This document shows positions 18,222 through 27,259 of a stretch of 64,000 bases of DNA, piece by piece. The position numbers and the translations under genes are program-made. Below the pieces are notes generated by a model. It did not search any database. It was not told the origin of the DNA and saw only the letters and a list, made by a program, of their open reading frames with translations. The DNA is from FEN-1219 sp036563665 (GTDB lineage Bacteria > Pseudomonadota > Gammaproteobacteria > Steroidobacterales > Rariloculaceae): contig DATCLY010000075.1 of NCBI GenBank assembly GCA_036563665.1, positions 76,873 through 140,872 on the forward strand, in the 5' to 3' direction. The stretch's first letter is position 1. The number at the start of each line of letters is the position of its first letter.

Positions 18222-18675
18222 TCAGGACCCGACGGCGGCGGCCGCGCGCGTGGCCCGCTCGGCGAGCATCGGGACGAGCCGATCGAAGCTGCCGTCCCGC
18301 TCGGCCCAGCGCAAGGGGCCGACCCGCTCCACGAGGATTTCCTTCGGCGTGGGCTGCTGGTGGAACAAGGCCATCGCCTCGTCGATGTACTCGTCGATCC
18401 TCGCAGCGCATGATGCCCGCGTTGTTGATCAGGACGTTGAGCGCCGGGTACGCGGCGATCACGCGCTCGGCGAACGCCTCGATGGCGTCGGGGTCGCTGA
18501 GATCGACCGCCATCGCGTGCATCCCGTCCCGGCCGGCGATCGTCTCCGCGAGCGCCTCCTCGCGCCGGCCGGCCACGATGACCGTGTTGCCGAGCGCATT
18601 GAAACGCAGCGCCAGGTCGCGGCCGATTCCCGATCCGCCGCCGGTGATGAGCATCGTGCTTCCCGTCAGCTGCAT
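18222..18675 (-). pseudogene. Short-chain dehydrogenase with an internal deletion
   Basis: The N-terminal 90 residues are a good SDR Rossmann half: TGGGSGIG cofactor loop near residue 11, VAGRREEAL, AVDLSDPDAI, and LINNAGIMR. Right after that (about 18396-18405) the reading changes frame and jumps to the family's C-terminal segment (EYIDEAMALF, PTPKEILVERV, FDRLVPMLAERA) with a stop at 18222. The central region with the catalytic Ser, Tyr-x3-Lys and substrate loop, roughly 90 residues, is gone. The product cannot be active. The start at 18675 begins the homology. It is divergent from an AraC-family gene that is also damaged; in intact relatives such a regulator often controls the SDR. Confidence 0.85.
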
Positions 18676-18833
18676 GGCGTGTGCTCCGTCGTTCGTGACC
18701 CGTGGGCACACTGTAGGCCCGCGTGCGGACCGAAGCTTGCCGCTGCGTGCGCAAGACTTGCCCGATCCTGCAGCCCGAGTGCCGTCGGGACGCGACCGTG
18801 CTATGGTCGGGAGCGACTCGACCGGGAGGCCGC

Positions 18834-19773
18834 ATGGAGGCACTCAAAGCGGCCGTTCGCGCCTACGCGGCCCGTCACGCCAATGCCGACGGGGTCGTGA
18901 CGACGCCGGTGCCTGGGCTCGGCATGATGTGCCTGGAGGCGCCGCAGGGGGATCTGCATTCCGTGTATCGGCCCCTCGTTTGCCTGGCCCTGCAGGGCGC
19001 CAAGCGCATGATCGTGGGGCGCGAGCAGCGAGTGTTCCGCGCAGGAGAGGCCGCCATCGTGAGCGCCGACATGCCGGTGGTCGGGCGCATCGTCGAGGCG
19101 AGCCGTGCCGAGCCCTATCTCGCGGTGGCGATCGAGCTCAAGCTCGGGCTCCTGCGCGATCTCGCCGCGCACCTGGACGGCGTCCGGCCGCCGCGGCCCT
19201 CGCAGACGCGCACGCTCTTCGCCGAGGACACGGACGCCGCGCTGCTCGATTGCGCGCTGCGGCTCAGTGCGGCTGCTGGACCGGCCCGAGGCGATACCGC
19301 TGCTGCACGAGGGGATCCTGCGGCAGCTGCACTACTGCCTGCTCTCGGGCCCCCATGGCGACGCGCTTCGGGCCCTCGCGGACCCGACCAGCCATGCGAG
19401 CCGGCTCGGCGCGGCCATCGCCATCCTGCGGTCCGAGTACCGCTCCCGCCTGCCGGTCGAGCGGCTGGCCGCGGCCGCGGGCATGAGCCTCACGGCCTTC
19501 CACAAGCACTTCAAGCTCATGACGTCGCTCACGCCGGGCCAGTATCAGAAGCGGCTGCGCCTGATCGAGGCCCGGCAGCTCATGCTGGAGGAAGGGTGGT
19601 CGGCGAGCAGCGCCGCGTTCGAGGTGGGCTACGAGAGCGTCTCGCAGTTCACTCGCGATTACAGGCGCCTGTATCTCGTGCCCCCCAAGCGGGACGTCCT
19701 TCGCTTGCGCGGCTCGTCGCGCCGACACGACGCGCCCTCCGCAACGGAGGTCGTCGCGGCGCGGCGGGAGTGA
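18834..19773 (+). pseudogene. AraC-family regulator with a +1 frameshift
   Basis: Two adjacent frames together encode one AraC-type activator. The N-terminal AraC_N sensor domain (TPVPGLGMMCLEAPQGD, VYRPLVCLALQGAKRMIVG) runs to about 19262. The C-terminal half (LLDRPEAIPLLHEGILRQLHY, ILRSEYRSRLPVERLAAAAG, MSLTAFHKHFKLMTSLTPGQ, double HTH, FEVGYESVSQFTRDYRR) is in the next frame. Removing one A at 19266 in the CTCAGTGCGG context restores LRLVRLLDRPEA across the join. ATG 18834 has a GGGAGG ribosome site. Either a recent one-base insertion or a sequence error. It faces the deleted SDR gene. Confidence 0.85.
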
Positions 19774-19837
19774 TCGCCGGCGCGTGCGCCGTCATCGGCG
19801 GGGGCGACGCGATCGGGCAGGACTCGAAGGGGGAAAC

Positions 19838-21271
19838 ATGCGAGTGCGTTCCGTCGATGCGGTGGTGATCGGGGCAGGCAGCGCCGGCCTGAACGCCGTT
19901 GCGGAGCTCGACAAGGCCGGCGCGGACTGGGTGCTCGTCGAGGCGGGGCCGCACGGGACGACCTGCGCGCGCGTCGGCTGCATGCCGTCGAAGCTCCTGA
20001 TCGCGGCGGCCGATGCGGCCGAGGCGGTGGAGCGCGCCGAGGTGTTCGGCATCCGCGTGCGCGGCGTGGAGGTCGACGGCGAGGCCGTCTTCGCCCGCGT
20101 GAGAGCCGAGCGCGATCGCTTCGTCCGGGGCACGATCGAGGGCGTGGAGCGGTTGCCGGAGACGCGGCGGCTCGAGGGCCGCGCGCGGTTCATCGGGCCG
20201 AACACGCTGCGCGTGGGCGACGATCTCGAGCTACGGGCCCGTGCAATCGTGATCGCCACCGGCAGCTCGCCGGTCGTCCCGCCGGTATTCGAGCCCGTGC
20301 GCGATCGAATCCTGACCAGCGACGACGTGTTCGAGCTGCGCCGCGTGCCCGCGTCGCTCGCGGTGGTCGGCACCGGGATCGTCGGTCTCGAGCTCGGTCA
20401 GGCGCTGCGCCGCCTGGGCGCCGAGGTCACGTTCCTCGACAAGGCTCCCACGATCGGCCCGCTGACCGATCCCGAGCTGCAACGTTACGCGCGCACCGAG
20501 CTCGGCCGAAGGCTCGCCTTCGAGCTCGAGGCGACGATCGAAGCGGCCGAGCCCGCGAGGAACGGGATTCGCCTGCGCTGGAAGGACCGCCAGGGCGTGA
20601 GCCGCGCGGGCGAGTTCGAGCACGTGCTGGTCGCGGCCGGGCGCCGTCCGAACGTCGCCTCGCTCGGCCTCGAGCGCGCCGGGCTCGAGCTCGACGCGCG
20701 CGGCGTGCCGAAGTGGGATCCGCAGACGATGCAGTGCGGGGACGCGCCGGTGTTCCTCGCCGGGGACGTGGACGGCCACTTGCCGCTGCTGCACGAGGCC
20801 ATCGACGAAGGCCGCATCGCAGGCGAGAACGCCGCGCGCTACCCGGACGTGGCGCGCCACGTGCGCCGGACGCCGCTGATCATCGTGTTCACCGATCCGC
20901 AGATCGCGATCGCGGGTCAGTCCTATGCGTCGCTCGACGCCGCTCGCACCGAGATCGCCGACTTCTCCTTCGAGCGGCAGGGCCGAGCGCGCGTGCTGGC
21001 ACGCAAGGTGGGGCTCGCCCGTCTGTATGCCACGCGCAACGACTGCGTCCTGCGCGGCGCCGAGCTCTTCGGGCCCGACGTCGAGCACCTCGCTCACCTC
21101 GTCGCCTGGTCCGTGCAGCAGAAGCTCACGGTGCCGGCGCTGCTGCGGATGCCGTACTACCATCCGACGCTCGAGGAGGGCTTGCGCGCGGGCCTGCGCC
21201 GGCTCGCGCGGCGGCTGCAGGTCGACCGCGCGGAGCCGTGCGAGGATTCCGCGATCGCTGCGGGGATGTGA
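19838..21271 (+). CDS. FAD-dependent dihydrolipoyl dehydrogenase-like oxidoreductase
   Basis: 477-residue class I pyridine nucleotide-disulfide oxidoreductase. FAD loop GAGSAG near residue 12, redox-active pair TTCARVGCMPSK (Cys43, Cys48), NAD loop VVGTGIVGLELGQAL, FLAGDVDG, and the C-terminal YYHPTLEEGL carrying the catalytic His. C-x4-C plus CMPSK fits a lipoamide-dehydrogenase-like group. It is alone: no E1/E2 subunit or glycine cleavage gene is adjacent, so the substrate may be another disulfide or quinone. The ATG at 19838 has AAGGGGGA upstream and starts the FAD domain; the frame opens earlier but without homology. Confidence 0.85.
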   Translation: MRVRSVDAVVIGAGSAGLNAVAELDKAGADWVLVEAGPHGTTCARVGCMPSKLLIAAADAAEAVERAEVFGIRVRGVEVDGEAVFARVRAERDRFVRGTIEGVERLPETRRLEGRARFIGPNTLRVGDDLELRARAIVIATGSSPVVPPVFEPVRDRILTSDDVFELRRVPASLAVVGTGIVGLELGQALRRLGAEVTFLDKAPTIGPLTDPELQRYARTELGRRLAFELEATIEAAEPARNGIRLRWKDRQGVSRAGEFEHVLVAAGRRPNVASLGLERAGLELDARGVPKWDPQTMQCGDAPVFLAGDVDGHLPLLHEAIDEGRIAGENAARYPDVARHVRRTPLIIVFTDPQIAIAGQSYASLDAARTEIADFSFERQGRARVLARKVGLARLYATRNDCVLRGAELFGPDVEHLAHLVAWSVQQKLTVPALLRMPYYHPTLEEGLRAGLRRLARRLQVDRAEPCEDSAIAAGM

Positions 21272-21332
21272 CGAGCCGCCGACGCGGCGTTCCGCTTTCT
21301 TCCGAAAAAGTTCAAAAAATCGAAAGAACGCA

Positions 21333-21378
21333 CCGTGCGTTTCGCACGGATTCAAGAATGCTCCGGTTGGTGTAATAT
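21333..21378 (+). promoter_or_regulatory. Hairpin and likely -10 upstream of a TonB receptor
   Basis: A perfect 7-bp inverted repeat CCGTGCG-ttt-CGCACGG (21333-21349) lies in an unusually A-rich stretch, followed by TAATAT (21373-21378), a good -10 hexamer with a weak TTCAAG 16 bp before it. It is about 140 bp before the receptor ATG. The 243-bp intergenic region holds no gene. The repeat could be an operator overlapping the promoter. Confidence 0.4.
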
Positions 21379-21514
21379 CGCGTAGGTCCACGGTTGCACA
21401 TCGCCCACAGCCCGAACGCGGGGCGCATTCGCAGCAGTCGACTTCTTGATCTCGTTGTTGGCTCTTGGCACCTGCGCCGATGGTCGCCATCGGCGCCTGG
21501 TTGGGGGACGCAGC

Positions 21515-24091
21515 ATGAAGATGGCGAAGTGGACTGACTTTCACGCTCGTGGCTCTCGCACACCGCTCCTGATCGGCCTCAGCCTCGTCTCCGGCATCGC
21601 CGCCGGCCAGAGCGCGAACCTCGAGGAGATCATCGTCACCGCCGAGTTTCGCGAGGCGAGCCTGCAGGAAACGCCGCTCGCGGTGAGCGCGATCAACGCG
21701 GAGATGCTCGAGGCACGCAGCCAGACGAACCTCGCGCAGATCACGGCGCAAACGCCGAACGTGTCGCTGCGGCCCGCCGGATCCTCGTTCGGCAACTCGC
21801 TCATCGCTTTCATTCGCGGCATCGGGCAAACGGATTTCAATCCGTCGGTGGAGCCCGGCGTCGGCATCTACGTGGACGACGTCTACTACTCCACCATCAC
21901 CGGCAACGTGCTCGATCTGCTGGATCTCGAGCGCGTGGAGGTGCTGCGCGGCCCGCAAGGGACGCTCGCGGGCCGCAACGCCATCGGCGGCGCCATCAAG
22001 CTCTACACGCGCAGGCCCGACGGCACGGACGACGCGAACGTGGGGCTCACGATCGGCAGGTTCGACCGCACGGAGATCAAGGGCGCCGCCGGCATCACGC
22101 TCGTGCCCGACAAGGTCTTCGCGCGCGCGGCGGGCGTCGCCCGCACGAGCGACGGCTACGTCACGCGGCTCGACTACGCCTGCGCGAACAACCTGCCGCC
22201 GCCCGGCACGCCCGGAGGGTTGCCCACCTACGCGCAGTCGTTCGGCTGCGAGCTCGGCAAGGAAGGCGGCCAGTCCTACGCGGCCGGCCGGCTGGGCCTC
22301 CGCTGGGTGGTCAACGACGACGTGGAGCTCAACTTCGTGGCGAGCTTCGTGAACGACGACTCCGAATCGCAGCCCGGGGTGCTGGTCGCGGCGAGGAACA
22401 ACGCGGGCTCGATCTTCCCGTGGCTCGCGCCGAACGGGCCCACCGTGCCGCCGTTCGCCTCGAGCGTGCCGAACAACCCCACGTTCAATCCGGAGTCCGG
22501 CGCGACGGTGCCGATCTTCTTCGATAACAACAGCAACGGCACGCTCGATCCAGGCATCGACGTGCCGTACGACAGCCGCTTCGTCACGGGCGGCGAGTTC
22601 ATCAACTATTCCACGTACATCAACGACGGCTTGAGCACGCCGAGCCCTCTCTTCCAGGGCGGCGTGCCGGGCGCGAACACTCGCCTCTTCAAGCCGTACG
22701 TGATCGAGCCGGTCAACAATTTCGACTCGACGGACTTCTCCATCAATCTCGATTGGCAAATCAGCGACAGGCTGTCGTTGCTTTCGGTGTCCGCGTATCG
22801 CGAGTACAACAACGCGTTCGCCGAGGACACCGACGGCTCGCCGCTGGCGGTGCAGCAGCTGCTGCAGGTGCTGGACCACGAGCAGTGGAGCCAGGAGCTG
22901 CGCTTGAACGCGGCGCTCGGCGACGACTTCGCGGACCTTACGGTGGGCCTGTTCTACCTCGATCAGGAGACGAACGAGGACGCTCGCGTGGATCTTCCCT
23001 ACGTGGGCTTCGACTTCATCCATGGGCCCGATCTCGTGCCCGCGACCAACAAGGCTCTGTACGCCCACCTCACGATGTACCTCACCGAGCGCATGGACCT
23101 GTCGCTCGGGCTGCGCTACTCCGAGGACGAGAAGAGCTACACCTTCCGCCGCCGCAACCCCGACTTGACGCCCGTGCAACCCTGCGCGGTGCATCCCGAC
23201 CTGGGCTTCCCGAACCCGTGGTTCTGGGAGGCGAGCAATCCGGCCAATTGCGGCGTGTTCGGCCTGGACATGCTCTCCGTCGCCTATTCGAGCGATCGGC
23301 TGGACTACCGCGCGGCGATCTCGTTCGACGTGAACGAAGATGTCATGGTCTACGGGCAGCTCGCGTCGGGCTACAAAGCCGGCGGCAACAACGCGCGGCC
23401 GTTCTTCCCGAGCCAGCTCAACGCGTTCGACCCCGAGGAGCTCACCACGCTCGAGGTCGGCATGAAGAGCACGCTGGCCGAGCAGCTCCGCTTCAACGTG
23501 TCGGCCTTCCTGAACGACTACTCCGACATTCAGCTACCCACGAACGTCTGCGCCTGGGCGGACCCGGGTCAGCAGGTGCCGTGCGCCAGCCAGAACAACG
23601 TGGGCGACGCGGACGTGTGGGGCGTCGAGGTCGAAACCGAGTGGCGCCCGACCGACGCCCTCACGCTGGACGCCTCGTACAGCCACCTGAACTTCGAGTA
23701 TCAGGAGATCGATCCCGACGCGACGGCCGTCCAGCTCGGCATGATCACGCCCTACACGCCGGAGAACAAATTCAGCCTCGGCGTGCAGTACGAGTTCGGC
23801 GTGGGCACGGGCACGCTCACGCCGCGCCTCGACGTGAGCTTCCAGGACGACGTCTTCGCCGACGCCGTGAACGCGCCCACCAACCTCATCGAGAGCTACA
23901 CGCTCGTGAACGCGCGGCTCACGTGGCGGTCCGGCGACAACTCTTGGCTGCTCGCGCTCGAGGGCACGAACCTCACGGACGAGTACTACTACGTGACGCT
24001 GTTCGACCTGTTCGACCAGGTGGGTTACGTGCACGGCCAGCCCGGCCGCCCGCGCGAGTGGGCCGTGACGGTGCGGCGCAACTTCGAGTAG
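21515..24091 (+). CDS. TonB-dependent receptor, large
   Basis: 858-residue outer-membrane receptor. Signal-like N-terminus (TPLLIGLSLVSGIAAGQ), then a TonB-box-like EEIIVTAEFREASLQETP and plug domain (SVEPGVGIYVDDVYYST, LDLLDLERVEVLRGPQGTLAGRNAIGGAIKL). The YVDDVYY and RVEVLRGPQGTLxGRNxxGG motifs are of the large sphingomonad/steroid-degrader type receptors that take up sterols, plant phenolics or sugars. The C-terminus ends in the aromatic RREWAVTVRRNF-type strand. ATG at 21515 follows TTGGGGGA. Downstream and convergent is a p-cresol hydroxylase-like pair, so an aromatic substrate is possible but not shown. Confidence 0.92.
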   Translation: MKMAKWTDFHARGSRTPLLIGLSLVSGIAAGQSANLEEIIVTAEFREASLQETPLAVSAINAEMLEARSQTNLAQITAQTPNVSLRPAGSSFGNSLIAFIRGIGQTDFNPSVEPGVGIYVDDVYYSTITGNVLDLLDLERVEVLRGPQGTLAGRNAIGGAIKLYTRRPDGTDDANVGLTIGRFDRTEIKGAAGITLVPDKVFARAAGVARTSDGYVTRLDYACANNLPPPGTPGGLPTYAQSFGCELGKEGGQSYAAGRLGLRWVVNDDVELNFVASFVNDDSESQPGVLVAARNNAGSIFPWLAPNGPTVPPFASSVPNNPTFNPESGATVPIFFDNNSNGTLDPGIDVPYDSRFVTGGEFINYSTYINDGLSTPSPLFQGGVPGANTRLFKPYVIEPVNNFDSTDFSINLDWQISDRLSLLSVSAYREYNNAFAEDTDGSPLAVQQLLQVLDHEQWSQELRLNAALGDDFADLTVGLFYLDQETNEDARVDLPYVGFDFIHGPDLVPATNKALYAHLTMYLTERMDLSLGLRYSEDEKSYTFRRRNPDLTPVQPCAVHPDLGFPNPWFWEASNPANCGVFGLDMLSVAYSSDRLDYRAAISFDVNEDVMVYGQLASGYKAGGNNARPFFPSQLNAFDPEELTTLEVGMKSTLAEQLRFNVSAFLNDYSDIQLPTNVCAWADPGQQVPCASQNNVGDADVWGVEVETEWRPTDALTLDASYSHLNFEYQEIDPDATAVQLGMITPYTPENKFSLGVQYEFGVGTGTLTPRLDVSFQDDVFADAVNAPTNLIESYTLVNARLTWRSGDNSWLLALEGTNLTDEYYYVTLFDLFDQVGYVHGQPGRPREWAVTVRRNFE

Positions 24092-24140
24092 ACGAGCGCT
24101 ACGGCGGGCGTCCCGATTCGCCGGGCGGCGCCGAGGGGCG

Positions 24141-24521
24141 CTACTCGTGCCGGCGCGCCGCCGCCGAAGCCGCGAGGTACGCGGAGATGGCCTCGATGTC
24201 CTCGTCCGTGACCTCGGTCTTGCGGAACGGCGGCATCGAGGCCACGCCGTAGCGCACGAACGTTTTCAGCACCGGCGCGGGCAGATCGTCGCGCTCCTCG
24301 AGCAGCGCCGGCTTCTCGCCGCGATACTTCAAGTGGAGCGCGTGCGTGCCGGGCAGCATCGGCGCCCCGTCGTCGCCGCGCCCGGGGCCGTGGCAGGGCG
24401 CGCAGTAGTGGGCGAACACCGTCCGGCCCCGCTCGACGAGCGCGGCGTCCTGCGCGAGCGCCGGCCCGGCCAGCGCGGCGGCCACCGCGAGCGCCGCGAC
24501 GGCTTTGCTCGCGCGCGTCAT
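24141..24521 (-). CDS. Cytochrome c subunit of a p-cresol methylhydroxylase-type enzyme
   Basis: 126-residue periplasmic class I cytochrome c. Signal peptide (AALAVAAALAGPALA) followed by one haem site YCAPCHG, with the axial Met in VASMPPFRKTEV. Its ATG overlaps the stop of the flavoprotein gene (ATGA, 24518-24521), so the two are translationally coupled. In p-cresol methylhydroxylase and eugenol hydroxylase the cytochrome subunit accepts electrons from FAD and passes them to the respiratory chain. No C-terminal extension. Confidence 0.88.
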   Translation of the reverse strand: MTRASKAVAALAVAAALAGPALAQDAALVERGRTVFAHYCAPCHGPGRGDDGAPMLPGTHALHLKYRGEKPALLEERDDLPAPVLKTFVRYGVASMPPFRKTEVTDEDIEAISAYLAASAAARRHE

Positions 24522-26176
24522 GCCCGTCCCTCCCGGAAACGCCGCGGCCAGATGCCGCCGCGGCCCGGCGCCAGGATGCCGTTCGGATCCACCGCGTCCT
24601 TCAGCGTCTCGTTGAACCGCCGCAGCGCGTGATCGTTGAACGAGTACTCGTTCGCCACGTCGTCCTGGAAGTACGGCGCCGCGCGGTACTCGCCCCAGCC
24701 GCGCTCGCCCGCCTTCAAGAGCAGCGTCTTCAGGGCGTCGCGCACGCGCGCCTTGCCTTCCGGCGTGGCGCCGAAATCGCCGCCGCCCGTGGAGAAGCCC
24801 GCGGAGAACAGGAAGCAGAACTGGTACCAGTTCACCGGCGTGCTCACCGCCGTGATGCTGGTCCTCATGCCCATCTCCCGCAGCGTGTCGCCGAACACCT
24901 GCTGCGCCTCGAAGACCGCTTCGGCGCTGCGCGGGATCACCGCGAACAGCCCGATGTGCCCCTGCGCCCACGTGTCCGGGAACGCCTCCGTGCGGCCGAG
25001 GTTCTTCCAGATCCCGAGGCTCGGCACGCCCTGGGTGACGTTGCGCCGCATGTTGGTAGGGTACGGGCCCGTGGTCTGCTCGATCTGCTCGCGCGTGAGC
25101 GGCACCGGCAGCGACTCGCCGTCCACGATGCGCGCGCCGGGGATGTTGCGGGACACGAGCTCCTTCGCGTACTCCCAGTTGGCGAGCGTGGTGCGCTCCG
25201 AGCCGTAGAACTGCAGCTCCACCTGCCAGGAGTGGAGCCCCGCCTGCGCGGCGAGCCGGTCGAGCTCGTCCTCGTTCACGCCGCCGCGGCGCGTGGCGGC
25301 CTCGTAGAACTCGGTGTTGCCGAGCAGCGCGCGCAACGGGCTGCCGTACCACGGCTCGCCGATCATGAAGAGATCGGTGAGATAGTTGACGGTGTTGATG
25401 AGCGGCCCGAGATCGCGCCGCTTCGGCACGGTGACGAGCCCGGTGCGCCAGTGCTCCGGCTGCGGCATCAGCCGCAGGCCCATCTTCGTGACGATGCCGA
25501 AATTGCCCTGCGCGAACAGGCCCGACGGATCGGGCCCGAAGCCGTACTTGTACTCCTGCCAGGCGCGCCCGTTCGGCACGGCGCCCATCCCCGTGCGCAT
25601 GAGCTCGCCGTTCGGCAGCACCACTTCCATGCCGTATTGCGCGGCCACGTGGTCGCGATAAAAACCGAGCGTATAGCCGATGCCGCGATCGAGCGTGTTG
25701 CCCACGGGGCTGCCCCAGCCGGGATCGGGGCAGTCGATCCACACCTTGAGGCCGCGCTCCTGGATGTAGCGGTAGAGATCGAAGTACGAGACGCCGGGCT
25801 CCACGAGCGCGAAGTTCCGCTCCGCGTTCACCTCGAGGATGCGGTTCATCCGCTTGAGATCCACGACCACGCTGCCCCGCAGGTTGGGCGCGGGCCCGCC
25901 GTAGGCGAAGTTCTTGCCGGTCGAGATCGGATAGAGCGGAATGCGGAAGCGATTCGCGATGCGCACCACCTCCTGCACCTGCTCCACCTCGGCCGGCGCC
26001 ACCGCCGCGGACGGGAGCAGCTCCTCCTCGGCGAGCGGCACGGGCGAGTAGTGATCGCGGTAGGCGGCGAGGTCCTCGTCGCTCGTGAGCACCCACTCCT
26101 CGCCCACGGCGCCCGCGAACTGGCGCAGGGCCGCGGCGAAATCGTCCGGGCTCACGTCCGGCGGCAGGATGGCCAT
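24518..26176 (-). CDS. Flavoprotein subunit of 4-cresol/eugenol hydroxylase type (VAO family)
   Basis: 552-residue FAD enzyme of the vanillyl-alcohol oxidase family. FAD_binding_4 domain with PISTGKNFAYGGPAPNLRG, VVVDLKRMNRI, VEPGVSYFDLYRYI and SPVGNTLDRGIGYT; substrate-cap domain with NYLTDLFMIGEPWYGS, GPYPTNMRRNVTQG, and C-terminal DPNGILAPGRGGIWPRR. Together with the overlapping cytochrome c gene this matches p-cresol methylhydroxylase or eugenol hydroxylase, which oxidise 4-alkylphenols to 4-hydroxybenzyl products. The residue carrying covalent FAD could not be assigned by eye. ATG at 26176 begins the homology and has AGGGGGA upstream. No Tat or Sec signal was recognised on this subunit. 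A LysR remnant lies just upstream. Confidence 0.9.
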   Translation of the reverse strand: MAILPPDVSPDDFAAALRQFAGAVGEEWVLTSDEDLAAYRDHYSPVPLAEEELLPSAAVAPAEVEQVQEVVRIANRFRIPLYPISTGKNFAYGGPAPNLRGSVVVDLKRMNRILEVNAERNFALVEPGVSYFDLYRYIQERGLKVWIDCPDPGWGSPVGNTLDRGIGYTLGFYRDHVAAQYGMEVVLPNGELMRTGMGAVPNGRAWQEYKYGFGPDPSGLFAQGNFGIVTKMGLRLMPQPEHWRTGLVTVPKRRDLGPLINTVNYLTDLFMIGEPWYGSPLRALLGNTEFYEAATRRGGVNEDELDRLAAQAGLHSWQVELQFYGSERTTLANWEYAKELVSRNIPGARIVDGESLPVPLTREQIEQTTGPYPTNMRRNVTQGVPSLGIWKNLGRTEAFPDTWAQGHIGLFAVIPRSAEAVFEAQQVFGDTLREMGMRTSITAVSTPVNWYQFCFLFSAGFSTGGGDFGATPEGKARVRDALKTLLLKAGERGWGEYRAAPYFQDDVANEYSFNDHALRRFNETLKDAVDPNGILAPGRGGIWPRRFREGRA

Positions 26177-26338
26177 CGATTCCCCCTTCTTCGAGCTCCT
26201 CGGTTCCGAGGTGCCGTTAGTATGACAGCCTAGGAATAGCGAGGAGCGCCAGGGAAAGCAACGCGGGGCGAGCTCGCCGGAATCAATGCTGCACGGAGCA
26301 GGCGCGCGGCGCACAACGCCAAGAGCCAACCGGCATCT

Positions 26339-26967
26339 TCATGCCAGGAGCTCCGCGAGCCCCTGCTCCCACGGCGGCGGCGTGAGCGCCTCCCGCAGGA
26401 AATCGACGAACGCGCGCAGCTTCGGCGCTGCGCCCTTGCGCTCGGGATACACCGCGTAGATGCCGAGCTCGATGGCGGGAAGTGCGTGAGCACGGCGCGC
26501 AGCGCGCCGCTTCGCAGCTCCTCTGCGACGTAGAACGTGGGCAGCAGCGCGAGCCCGAGCCCGCCGAGCGCCTCGGCTTTCTCGACGATGCCGTTGTTGG
26601 TGTGCACGGGCCCGTTCACGGGAACGAGGACGTCGCGCTCCGCACCCGGCGCGCGGAACCGCCATTTGCCGCCGTCGTGCCCGTAGGTGTAGACGATGCA
26701 GTCGTGCCGTAGCAGATCGTCCGGATGCTCCGGCACGCCGCGGCGCGCGAAGCACTCGGGCGATCCGCACACCACCTGCCGCGCGGTCGCGAGGCGGCGC
26801 GCGACGAGCTGCGAGTCCTCCAGCGTGGCGATCCGCACGGCGAGGTCGAAGCCTCCCTCGAGCAGGTCGACCTGCTGATCGTTGAGCTGCAGGTCCAGCC
26901 GCACGGCCGGATACCGGAGCGCCCACGTGCCGGGCGCCATCAACCTGCCGAAAGGCAAGTGGCACAC
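26339..26967 (-). pseudogene. LysR-family regulator remnant
   Basis: Only the effector-binding half of a LysR regulator is left: LPFGRLMAP, FDLAVRIATLEDSQLVARRLA, CGSPECFARRGVPEHPDDL, HDCIVY, GGLGLALLPTFYVAEEL. The N-terminal winged HTH is absent; upstream sequence shows no trace of it, so the 5' part was deleted at about 26967. A frameshift near 26480 separates the last strand and helix (ELGIYAVYPERKGAAPKLRAF, LREALTPPPWEQ), which read in the neighbouring frame to a stop at 26339. It may once have controlled the 4-alkylphenol hydroxylase genes transcribed in the same direction downstream. Confidence 0.8.
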
Positions 26968-27115
26968 GCGGCCTCGCCTTCTCTTGCCGCCGAAGCGTCA
27001 GCCATTCGTCAGGGAATGGTCAGCGCCCCGTCAGGACCCGGCGGGCCGAGAGCGGCGACACTGCTCCCGAGCCGCAAGCGGCGGCGAACGTTCAACGACG
27101 ACGGAGGAAACGACG

Positions 27116-27220
27116 ATGTTCACGAAGCTCATGACCCGCGCGCTCTGGACCGTCCTGATCGGCGCCATCATGGTCGGCTATACGTCCACGATGCTGCAGC
27201 TCGCCGGGATGCCGGCGTGA
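27116..27220 (+). CDS. 34-residue membrane peptide
   Basis: A very short open frame with an excellent ribosome site (GGAGGAAACGACG before the ATG) encodes MFTKLMTRALWTVLIGA followed by IMVGYTSTMLQLAGMPA: a short basic start, then one hydrophobic helix. It lies alone between the truncated LysR gene and a TonB receptor gene on the other strand. The strong Shine-Dalgarno and amphipathic-plus-hydrophobic layout favour a real small protein. Function unknown. Confidence 0.5.
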   Translation: MFTKLMTRALWTVLIGAIMVGYTSTMLQLAGMPA

Positions 27221-27259
27221 GGCCGGGCGGCTCGCCTCCCGGCGCGCTGCGCTGCGGCG

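Noticed and set aside
20231..23194. 987-codon minus-strand frame opposite the flavin reductase and TonB receptor
   Set aside because: Antisense of two conserved genes, no signal or domain.
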